64,000 nt of DNA from Pteria penguin (taxonomy: Eukaryota; Mollusca; Bivalvia; Pterioida; Pteriidae): contig CM068588.1 in assembly GCA_035048485.1 (NCBI GenBank), positions 30,006,769-30,070,768 on the forward strand. The letters are read 5' to 3'. The position numbers and the translations under genes are program-made. Below, piece after piece: positions 54,871 to 64,000 of the stretch; the first letter of the stretch is position 1, and every line of letters starts with the position of its first letter. The notes beneath the pieces were generated by a model. It was not told the origin of the DNA, made no database searches, and saw only the letters and a program-made list of their open reading frames with translations.

Positions 54871-55909
54871 AAAATGAACAATTCAAACCCTACCTTACTT
54901 AAAGGTAGAGGAACTTCAGAATTTTCATTTTTGCCTTAATTTCACTGGTTGTTCCATTCTATGGGAACACGATTAAGAAAACGTCGTATAAAATATCTAA
55001 TACAGGTATGTATTCAATAAAGATAGCTTTCCTTGCCTCTGCATTGATTAAAGATCTTTGCACTTAATGATCATTTAACAGACATTGTGCTGACATATCT
55101 GAGTTTTAACCATAGATGTTGCCATCGTTTCAGTTAATTCCAAAAAAGTGTACATCTATAACCCCATCTGCAATGGATATAAAGACAAAGATTAACAAAA
55201 TTCTTGCACCTTTGTTAAAATTGGTTATTTCTCAGATGATTTTCCTGTTTTCTATGTTTTCTGTTTGTTTTTTGTTTGGGTTCTTTTTTTTTTTTGGGGG
55301 GGGGGGGTTGTGGATGGGGTGCCTTTCAAATTGTGTATTTTCAAAGTGCATAGAAATTCCTATAACATGATGCATTTAAAACTCATAAATGATAAAGCAT
55401 AAATGCATAAATGATTTATAAAGATTTTCCCATTTTCAGCGATTTTCATAATCGGCATCACTTTAATGGAAAATATTTTTAAATATCCCTTTTCGATGAT
55501 TCATGATTGGGTAAATGGCATATCATTAGATAGATTAGCCATTGTTTTATCATTCCATAACCATTAAAACAAATATTTGGATCTACACTAAGCCGGATAC
55601 ACGAAATGGAATAAAACAAGGAAAAATCTATTAATTTTGCAAGTTTATCGAGTTGTTTACATTTTATTCAAAATTTCCAATTTTCAGCGATTTTTGATAA
55701 AAATCTTACGTTTCTGCCCCATAACTCAGTAAAGCCCCAACGGCCAGAGTGCAAACATCGCTTAAATGTTTCCCAGAGAATGTACTTTAACATGAGGTAT
55801 ATCTGCAAAATTCCCCCTGGGGGCGAACAAAAGTGTTTCTGGATCATGGACTATGTGAGATTTCAAATGATAATTACAATGCAATAGGCTTCGACCATGA
55901 AAACTTCAT

Positions 55910-56135
55910 TAAGGGAAAATAAAACTTTTTCTATTGATCTTATTTTTCATTTCATGGTAGACATACGATAATTTGCTGTAAAAATTTGCGGCAATTTACT
56001 CTGACGCCACTATGCTAGCATTAACATCCCGGCAAAAAGTAGCATGTCTGGTATAAGCAAGGATGTATAGTTTAAGAAACTATACTTCCTGGTATAAGGC
56101 CCCTCACATCATGTAAATTGGGAACAAATCTATTA
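55910..56135. repeat. Dispersed repeat (TAGCATGTCTGG family), copy 2
   Basis: It shares the acatacgataatttg, cactatgctagcattaa and tagcatgtctggtataag blocks with the copy at 42.2 kb. A ~35-bp insertion (aaggatgtatagtttaagaa...) interrupts the end. Confidence 0.65.
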
Positions 56136-56259
56136 AAGGTTATTAGAGTGATCGGTTATGACATCATAGTAACGTTTTATTGTTCTTGACGTCATTTTTG
56201 TGGTAAGACTTTTTGTTTCCTGCTTTTTTAATACGACTGCAGCAAATGACATTGTAAGA

Positions 56260-56460
56260 GCAGTGACATCGTGACTTCATAAACGTGATGATAACATACC
56301 TGGTATGATTTTCTCTGGCGTCATTTTGAGGAAACAGTCACAGGGTATAGGCGAATACCCTGTTAGAAATTGAGTTTCAACGCGACGCGTTAGCCGAGCG
56401 GTGAAATGGATATTTCGCACAGGAGATTCGCCGATACCCTGAAAGTTGTGGTACAACACA
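56260..56460. other. Short inverted-repeat region with tRNA-like A-box
   Basis: cagggtataggcgaataccc (56,341) and cgccgataccctg (~56,441) are inverted copies. Between them lies ttagccgagcggtgaaatgg, which matches a tRNA A-box, but no good B-box follows. Probably a SINE or MITE remnant and not a tRNA gene. Confidence 0.4.
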
Positions 56461-56907
56461 AGTATGGTAAGCCTATTCTAATGTTTGATTATTTAAAAAA
56501 ACCGCTTTCACACGTTAGTTTGAATGGAGTTACCGAGGGGCGTGTGACGTCATAGCGAAAGCTGTAGTGAAACGTGAATCCCCTTGCAGTTTTTTAAACG
56601 TTTAACCAATCAGAATGCGTGTTGCAAACAGAGTGCATTAAAATGTGGGTTTAAATAAGTATGTAGGGAAGATCCGTGTAAAACCGCACAGCGTGTAAAT
56701 GCGGACAAAAACGTACCTATTTAACTCGGAGCGTCATACACGTTGACCCTGTGCCCTACTTTGTGACAGAACACTGAGCATCTATAAAAGCAAGGTTTTT
56801 ATAATTCCTATGAACATAACATAATAATTCAGAGGTATTACAAATGCCTTAAAATCATGTGCAAAATCACGTCATCAACTTTCACTTTCCAAAAGTTCAA
56901 AGACGGC

Positions 56908-56985
56908 AAAAAAAGAAAAAACAAAAAACAAAAAAACAAAAAAACAAAAACAAAAACAAAAGAAAAAAGAAAACAACAACAAATA
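56908..56985. repeat. A-rich (AAAAAC)n-like stretch
   Basis: About 75 bp of A with regular C and G interruptions. Confidence 0.85.
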
Positions 56986-57778
56986 ATATAAATTTGGCAC
57001 AGTCAGTCGAGTTTAATTTTTTGTAGTACACGTGTAGCTTTATATATCTTTCGCATATTAATATTTCATCAGTGTCAATCATTATTCCAGACGATGAAAA
57101 CATTATATCGATGCCATGCATGATCTTTTTTCCCATAAATAAAAAAAATATTGACTGTCCGTATTTACCTCACACTTTCTACACTATGCGTGTAATTACG
57201 GACACAGACAACATAGCGAATAAATATGAAACTGTTATATTTCTAAGAAACAACTCTCGTGTTTTAATGCCTTTTAAAAACACTCAGAAATCAGAAAATA
57301 CGAATAGTAGACTAAATATTGATAGTTTTACGAGTTCGAGGCCAAAATTGCCCGGGAAGAGCCTGGTCTGTGGTCAGTGGAACTGGATAAATTATAACAA
57401 TTCAGCTAATTTGCATACATATCTACGTTCCTAGATCAAATTACTAAATCAAGAACTAAGTCTGTAAACTTACGTTTGTGGAATTTTTCTTGAATAAAAG
57501 TGAAGGATGATCGTATGGACGGCGACATTGCATACATTGATAACATAATAACGAGGTGATTATGATATATTAACATGTACTTATTGTATATCAATATCAA
57601 CATTTCAGCTACGTAGTGAGGGTACAGTCAACTTACCATTGTCCAGTGCTGTGTATAGAACATCGCAGCTGGTGATATTAAATATGCACATTTCGTCAGT
57701 CACGCTCTATGATTATAATCATATGTTTTAAACAGTAAATCTGGATCGACCTCGAAACACTCCCCCCCTCTCCCCTCC

Positions 57779-57830
57779 TCAAAAAAAAAAAAAAATAAAT
57801 AAAAAATAAAAATAAATAAATAAATAAAAA
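57779..57830. repeat. A-rich (AAAT)n stretch
   Basis: Poly-A followed by aaat units. Confidence 0.85.
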
Positions 57831-58011
57831 TCTGACGCTCTCCACTCCACTACCACAAGAATGTGCCATAACATAACAAATCAATGTTGAATGTGATATG
57901 TTCCACTTGTTTCCTCTTTGCAACTGCTGAACTTGTCCGAAATTACACAAATCATTCCTATATTGAGTGTCTTCACATCCAATGATGCATCAGTTTTATG
58001 ATTTTATAAGA

Positions 58012-58268
58012 GACTGCGATAGTGCGATGACGATGAAGCGATGCTCCATCGCTTTATCGTCATCGCACTACAGTATCGCGTCATCGCCATCGCATTATCG
58101 CACTATCACGTCATTGCACCATCGCTTCATCGATATCGCACTTTCGCGTCATCGCCATCGCATTATTGCCATCGGACTATCACATCATGGCATCATCGCC
58201 ACCTGATTATACCGTCATCGCCATCGTACTATCGCCATTGTATCATCGCACCATTGCATCATCGCCTT
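58012..58268. repeat. Degenerate ATCGC-rich tandem repeat
   Basis: About 250 bp built of short variants of catcgc, attatcgc and actatcgc. It has the look of an old short-unit array. ORFs in it are low-complexity. Confidence 0.8.
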
Positions 58269-58331
58269 TCAGTTATCCAACTTTACAATGCGATGGTATG
58301 AATATAACCCTATCCGATTTCCATAGAATAT

Positions 58332-58590
58332 GGCCCATGGCCTTTTTCAAGGAAACGTGAACTTAGAAATATCAAGGCTCTTATATATATATATATACAT
58401 CTTGGCTCTATGCAATCTAGTTAGAATTCGATCTTTATTGTGCTCCCGTACTGCGTGTCGCATAAAGCTTTATGCAACACGCAGTAGGGGAGCAAAATAA
58501 AGATCGAATTTTCGAATTCTTTATAGATTTTACATAGAGCCAAGATGTGATATTTTTAAGTTCATATTTTCTTGAAAAGGGCCATCGGCC
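58332..58590. mobile_element. 260-bp foldback element with perfect central palindrome
   Basis: The sequence folds on itself about 58,460-58,475 (gcataaagctttatgc, a perfect 16-mer palindrome). The arms extend through gaattcgatctttattgtgc and tcttggctctatg to ggcccatggcctttttcaag and the matching complement ending ~58,590. A short TA run (58,383-58,397) is extra in the left arm. Confidence 0.8.
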
Positions 58591-59664
58591 GAAAAGTCAC
58601 ATTTGAAAAAAGCAACACGAACAGAAAATACGTTTTTGTCGGGAATGTTTTTATGACGTTTTTTGCTTGGATTGTTGTCGTGTTAGACGCAAGTTTGAGC
58701 GAAAAACATCATATGTCCCAATTGCTCCGTCATTAAGTAAAATTGAAATGTTTCTTGTAAGTAACTAAAAATCATTTAATTTTCTTTGTGTTGATGGTCT
58801 AGCAGCGAATCTGATTGCTTAAAAAATTCAGTTGATTTCTGCATCAACAAAATTTTGAGTGCAGATATGTCACAATTACCGGAAATACTTTCCTCTGGAA
58901 TGCGAAACCCCATTATATTTATGGAAACAGTGATTCCCGTGTTGTTAATCGATTACATAACATTTCTTTATATATAACGAATTCAAAGTACAAAAGAAAT
59001 CGCACTTCACTTAAGAAACTATTAAATATATGATATAATTTTCTACTATTATTAAAAAAAAGTAAGATATAACTAGGTCTATTAACTAGTCTTCCGTACA
59101 GTGCTGATTAGAAATGCATACACAGTACAGTACATATAGTGAAACACATATGTAACAAAAACAGTACTCGTCTGATCGAGCCCATCGTTCGACAATGGAC
59201 GCTGATAATTGTAATCTCTATGGTATCATGCCAGACAAGGCAAACAGAACGGTACCAGAGCAGGTGGTGCCTCCGATCCAAGTCCCTGAACCTACTCTTT
59301 CCACCTTGTGACACGCACGTGCACAGGTGAACATGTATTGCATTTCTAATAATACTAAAAGCATTTAAAATATAAATACCTTGGGCAACAGATTATCATC
59401 GTCATATGCATGTTTCATTAATTCGTGTTAATGATAATCGTTCGTTCTATTTCACTTCTAATCTTTTCAATGGACACTAGGATAAAATTTTCGAATTTCG
59501 TGTTAGCCGCCATTATTGACTTCAAAATGTTGTTTACCTTATAATTGTATTACTACGCGATCAAGTCACATGTATTAGGGATAAAATAGAAATGTAGTGC
59601 CGTAATAAATTATGTTTATTGGGCACTTGTTAAATTTTTGTTTCCACATATAAGCCAAATAAAA

Positions 59665-59770
59665 TAAGAAATGAATCCTATATTTTATTGGTTGGTTGAG
59701 GTATCAACCTAAAATTTAGACGGAAAACTGCATCAGTGCGCGAACTAAAAAATATAGGATTCATTTCTTA
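59665..59770. mobile_element. 106-bp MITE-like element with perfect 22-bp TIRs
   Basis: taagaaatgaatcctatatt at 59,665 is repeated in reverse complement ending at 59,770. The arms are perfect over 22 bp and the centre is non-coding. It lies between the arms of the larger inverted repeat. Confidence 0.75.
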
Positions 59771-59999
59771 AATGTTAACGTAACAGTGTTGTTGTCTACA
59801 TTTCAGAAAAGGAAAACATTTTATTGTTACAACAAAATAATCTATAATGAATATTTCTATCACATCTTAAGTTTTGATGTGATGGCGTTGAGTGTTTTGT
59901 GATCTCTGAAATACTTTGTGTAACATTATCAAATACTATGTCTCTTAACACCATATATATGCACAACCACTGTAAACTTTTTGCCAATTTTACATGATG

Positions 60000-60150
60000 T
60001 AAGGGGCAATACCGGACAAATGCAAAATTACCGCTTAGATTTGCGTCAAATTATTATAACGTCACATTCCAAGCGTTAACGTCATAGTGAAAATTGGTCT
60101 GTCCGGTGTAAGACCCCTTACATCATTGAAATTGGAAAAAGGTCTATTAA
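60000..60150. repeat. Dispersed repeat (TAGCATGTCTGG family), diverged copy
   Basis: aaaattggtctgtccggtgt then aagaccccttacatcattga parallels the 3' parts of the copies at 42.2 and 55.9 kb. Confidence 0.45.
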
Positions 60151-60396
60151 TAGATGAACATTTGCACTGCTATTAAATTATAAAAAAAATTGTGTCAAAC
60201 CTCATATAAATAAATTTATAGCCAGATAAATATCTGTTGTGAAACACCAAAAAAATAAGGTGGATTATCTATGGTAAAGTTATACAATTCAGGCAGAGGA
60301 GGGACTGACAAACATTTTGGTATGTATTTTATGCTTAGTTAAGATGTAGGAAGTTGTTTAATCATGTATTGAATTTGGCCTATTTAACATGGGACC

Positions 60397-60433
60397 TAGC
60401 CGCAAGTAGTGGCCCTAAATGAATGATAGGGCC
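60397..60433. repeat. Partial copy of the 2.24-kb hairpin family
   Basis: tagccgcaagtagtggccct followed by a short loop and agggccac. It matches the left arm and the loop-proximal part of the right arm of the hairpin at 2,241-2,303. Confidence 0.6.
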
Positions 60434-60961
60434 ACAATTCCTTACGTTGCGTAAACTTGCATTTTTGATAAACGGAATGGCCGGCACGATTCTACGCATT
60501 TCGGCGTCAAATGGAGCAAATATCTAACATATATATAAACATAAAGCAAACGATCGGCAACGTTAACTTACCCCCGATCTGTCGTCTGAAGGCTCTACAC
60601 ACATTTTTTCCCAACCTGTTTTTGATATAACGTCACGATACGTGCCTGTCACAAGGTGGAAAGTGTAGGCTCAAGGACTTGGATCGGAGGCAGCACCTGC
60701 TCTGGTGCCCGTTCTGTTTGCCCAGTCGGGTATGATACCGTAGAAATTTTAGTTATCAACGTCCATTGTTAAACGATCGGCTAGTAGCAGACGAGTACTG
60801 TTTTTATTTTGTACTTGACTGCATGCATTTCTAAACAGCACTGTACTGTAGCTTAATTGATAGACCTAGTTATATTTTACATTTTTATTGAATAAGAGTA
60901 AGAAATTATATTTTATAGTTTCTTAAGTGAAGTGCGATTTATTTTGTACTTTGCATTCGTA

Positions 60962-60966
60962 ATATA

Positions 60967-61057
<91 letters not shown>

Positions 61058-61070
61058 ATATATATATATA
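60962..61070. repeat. (TA)n microsatellite in inverted-repeat right arm
   Basis: Over 100 bp of TA with two tatg/catg interruptions, absent from the left arm of the 58.77-61.32 kb inverted repeat. Confidence 0.95.
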
Positions 61071-61130
61071 TCGATTAACAACACAGGAATCACGGTTCCA
61101 TAAACAGAACGGGGTTTCGCATTCCAGAGG

Positions 61131-61235
61131 AAAGTAGCGCCAGCAATTGTGACATATCTGCACTCAAAGTAGCGCCGGCAATTGTGACGTATCTGCACTC
61201 AAAGTAGCGCCGGCAATTGTGACATATCTGCACTC
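61131..61235. repeat. Three tandem 35-bp units
   Basis: aaagtagcgccrgcaattgt followed by gacatatctgcactc, exactly three times. The opposite arm (near 58,857-58,890) has one. Confidence 0.92.
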
Positions 61236-61602
61236 AAAAGTTTGTTGATGCGGAAATGAACTAAATTTTTTAACCAATCAGATTCGCCGCAAAACCATGA
61301 ACACAAAGAAAATTAAATGATTCACCGATGCCCTGTCAGCTTTTATAAAACACTCCCATGGTAACCACTAAATATTTGACATTTCCAGTCTTGTGTGACG
61401 TGATCAAAGTGGTATTTTGCGATTAAGTGCTTGACATTCGACCAAAGTATGTCATTCTGGATAAACCTTATATTGTCATGGGTCACCGGCTGTTTCTTTA
61501 AATTTATTACTTCCCTCCGAAATGATTTAATGATGTTGTTTATAAATGCCTAAAATGGGAAATGGAAGTTTCCAGTATGATATTTGGGCGTTAAAAGTGC
61601 AT

Positions 61603-61737
61603 ATATATAGAATAAGTGTCTTATTTTGTGTTTTCATGCAGGAATAAATTACAATGTGCATTATATCTAATAAATGCATCAGCCGTTGTAATTTATTCCT
61701 GCATGAAAACACAAAATAAGACACTTATTCTATATAT
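61603..61737. mobile_element. Hairpin element with ~52-bp arms
   Basis: The left arm 61,603-61,654 and right arm 61,686-61,737 are near-perfect inverted copies (gaataagtgtcttattttgt and its complement), with a 31-bp loop. Non-coding. Confidence 0.8.
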
Positions 61738-61739
61738 AC

Positions 61740-63005
61740 TATGGAACGTTAAAGAAATAACCCCCCTCCCATTAACATGAGATGAACTTGCCTTTTAATC
61801 AATGCGGGTTGAAATATGATATACTAAATCATGACTGCATGACTATTATACACGATTTACCATGCGTACAAACGGATCAATGCACCTTCCTTCACTGTGT
61901 CTCACCGATCAATAGGTGTAATTCTGTGATTTAAAGAGGGTAAGGAACGATGGTCATTGTTGCGTCGTATTGTAAGGAATTTCTTGCTTCCATTTCAATA
62001 CTAGTGTAAGTATTTTATATATCATAAATATTTTCACATTCTATTCTAAAATATATTTTATATTACTATTAGTGATGTCGAAATAAATTCAATAAATCTT
62101 TTAACTGAATTTCTACATATTCAATATAGATTTATAAGGTCTCTAAAGCACGGATCCAGAAATTTTGTCGAGAGAGGTTCTGCCCAATGAATTTTCCGAG
62201 AAGGGGTACACCCATTTTTTTTGTGTGTAAATTTACTTGCTTTACACAGAAAATAACAAGACAAGTCATTTTCACCGAATCTCAAGGTAGGTCAAGACCC
62301 CTGGACCACCACTCTGGACCCACGCATGTATCTTGTTTATCTTTCTCTATCGTTTTTTCTTTCTTTCGTTCTATTTCTTTTTTTTTCTTTTCTTTTCTTT
62401 TTTTTAAATTATGATTCATTTTTTCCCAAAAAGGAGGGAGGGTGTGGTTGGTTATATACTTAGAGTATATTCAGATACAAGAATTATTCGAAGAAGGATA
62501 ATTTTGAAGAAATAAGGAATTAAACCACAAAATAGTATACTTTATGAATATGTGGATATTAAATGAAATTAATATTTTCATTACACATATACAATATATT
62601 TGACTTTGTAATGAAGACTTTAAATGCATGTGTGACACTACAGTACACCTTTATAATAAATGTAATTAGCATTTAACAATGCTGATTAAAATCATGTCAC
62701 ACATGATTGTTTTATTACAGGATCGTTAAACGCAATTATTCAATACAAGTAAATAAAAGATTTGTCAGATGAGCTGAAGAATGACACACTTTACTACTCT
62801 GTACAGGATAGAAGGTTTGTGGGCTCAGTTATGATGTATCAGGTCCCCATTGTTTAGATGCTACGGTAAAGTGGATGTGAGAGATCCTCGATATACTGCT
62901 GGCATTTTTCTGCATCGGTGTAATCGGTATAAACATCACCAACCCGACTGTGTCTAAAATTGTCCTTTGTATATATTACATGGTGAAATCTAATTAAAAC
63001 CATAT
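61740..63005. other. Non-coding stretch
   Basis: Near 62,150-62,330 cacggatccagaaatttt and ctggacccacgc may be worn hAT-like ends. A T/C-rich run lies at 62,345-62,405. Nothing else recognised. Confidence 0.45.
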
Positions 63006-63327
63006 CTTTACTCTGCTTCTCTATTTGTCCTGTTTCGGATAAAGATCTGGCAAAACCCCGTAAGGGGTCATGTTCTGGTGAACTCTGATTTTCAGCTAAT
63101 CAGTGGATCGGCTACAAGTTCCAAGGAATGAAATTAACATCCCCAAACGGTAGGTTTTGAACAGTGTTTGTTACATAATGCGTCACTATCACATGTCTGG
63201 CCGAGTCATTGGTTGGCTAAGGTTTCGGTGACTGAAACGTCACCAGGGTTCATCAGAACATATGACCCCTTTTGGGGTTTCGCCAGATATTTATCCGCAG
63301 TGGGACAGATAGAGAAGCGGAATAAAG
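63006..63327. mobile_element. ~320-bp MITE-like element with ~85-bp imperfect TIRs
   Basis: ctttactctgcttctctatt at 63,006 and the sequence through GGATAAAGATCTGGCAAAAC and GGGGTCATGTTCTG reappear as reverse complement ending at 63,327. The arms are ~80% matched by eye. No ORF of note. Confidence 0.75.
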
Positions 63328-63329
63328 AA

Positions 63330-64000
63330 ATGATTTTAAAGCTGTATACCCTATGTTCGCTAGTACAGTGCATATTATAGATTAATTTATTCTTAATTAT
63401 TTGGATTATATATATAAGCCTAAAACATATTTAAAAAGGATCCTTGCAAATGTTGTGATCAAATTCGTCGTATTAAGTGAGATATGGTTGTCTAGAAAGC
63501 GATGTTTGTAAACAGAATGTTTACAACCAACTTATCACATGATCTAATTCGGAAGCCGCCGCATCATGGACTCTGATGGAGGGCGAAGTAAATAAACTTG
63601 ACGAGTAACTTTAAAAATCTGCATTTAAGTCTGCTAAAGTTAGAATTTACTGAAATCGTTTTCTTTTGGAGTCTCCCTTCATCGTATTTGTTTTGATTAA
63701 ACTGCGCCTGCGCGGGGTCAGGTTATAGTTGTATTTATGGAATACCCACTTTATTTACGAAGTATTTTCTTTTTATTTTGATATCTCCGAGGCATGGAAG
63801 CAAAAAAAATTGTTATTAACGCAAAGTGGATATCTTCAGCCATACGAGAAAAATACAGGTTTTGTTTTACATGCCCTAATTTTTGAATTTATACCGAATT
63901 GTAGGGTATACAACTTTAATCAGAATGGTACATGGTGTAGGTTAACTACGATTGTGTACCCTCCCCGACTCGTTCTTATTCATGATTTTTCGCAATAAAA
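63330..64000. other. Non-coding window end
   Basis: An 89-codon plus-strand frame at 63,729-63,998 runs to the window edge. It has no recognisable family and could be chance or an exon of a gene beyond the window. Confidence 0.4.

Larger units (their letters stand above)
52590..55757. mobile_element. 3.2-kb near-palindromic element
   Basis: The left arm 52,590-54,263 and right arm 54,432-55,757 are reverse complements over most of their length (outer ends GTTTGCACTCTGGCCGTTGG on the left and its complement near 55,740-55,757). The unpaired loop is ~168 bp. Differences: the left arm has a SINE insertion and a ~365-bp direct duplication (copies starting near 52,655 and 53,015); the right arm has ~400 bp of extra sequence (~54,911-55,312, with a poly-T/poly-G run). 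Both arms carry the same broken ORF. It could be a foldback transposon or an inverted duplication of a transposon copy. Confidence 0.85.
58770..61322. mobile_element. 2.5-kb inverted-repeat (foldback) element
   Basis: The left arm 58,770-59,320 and right arm 60,640-61,322 are inverted copies (outer ends aatcatttaattttctttgt and its complement; inner ends tccaccttgtgaca and its complement). The right arm is longer because it carries a ~110-bp TA array (60,962-61,070) and three tandem 35-bp units at 61,131, 61,166 and 61,201 where the left arm has one. The 1.3-kb centre has no ORF I recognise and contains a smaller TIR element at 59,665-59,770. Confidence 0.8.

Noticed and set aside
56388..56445. 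tRNA-Ser/Leu-like A-box ttagccgagcgg
   Set aside because: No matching B-box or acceptor stem; surrounded by inverted repeats.

Overview
This is eukaryotic nuclear DNA. It is AT-rich and almost entirely non-coding, with GT-AG split exons, many long microsatellites, minisatellites, tRNA-derived SINEs and foldback elements. The repeat signatures (copies beginning AAGAGGCCCAAGTGGGCC and ending GGCTCAGGTGAGCTAAAAA; SINEs with a TGAT-rich tail; hAT-like elements beginning CAGTGGCGGA) and the two protein genes point to a mollusc, most likely a bivalve. The species cannot be named from the sequence alone. There are no prokaryotic operons, CRISPR arrays or plasmid features.

Two genes are supported. 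(1) A complete ten-exon gene on the minus strand (start codon 38927-38925, stop 20938-20936) encodes a 523-residue RPAP3, the HSP90-binding TPR subunit of the R2TP/PAQosome co-chaperone. All exons join in frame with GT/AG borders. It has one TPR domain, where the vertebrate protein has two. (2) A single coding exon on the plus strand (47628-48110) encodes a 160-residue four-pass membrane protein of the TMEM229 family, closest to TMEM229B.

Layout: 1-20.9 kb has no recognisable gene and holds SINEs, short foldbacks and several minisatellites, notably a 2.2-kb array of ~44-bp units (13.08-15.31 kb) with a higher-order repeat. 20.9-39 kb is RPAP3, whose introns are loaded with long dispersed elements sharing GCTCACCTGA inverted ends. 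39-47.6 kb is intergenic with a SINE, a 640-bp foldback, hAT-like copies and a dead LINE. 47.6-48.1 kb is TMEM229B-like. 49-64 kb is repeat-dominated: a 63-bp minisatellite; a 3.2-kb near-palindrome (52.59-55.76 kb) whose arms carry a broken cysteine-containing reading frame and one arm of which holds a SINE absent from the other; a 2.5-kb inverted repeat (58.77-61.32 kb); and several small hairpin elements.

The two genes have no evident functional link. I found no convincing new biochemical system. The most unusual content is structural: nested palindromes, an empty-site/filled-site SINE pair inside one palindrome, a nine-unit higher-order minisatellite repeat, and hAT-like elements with apparent 5-bp target duplications.
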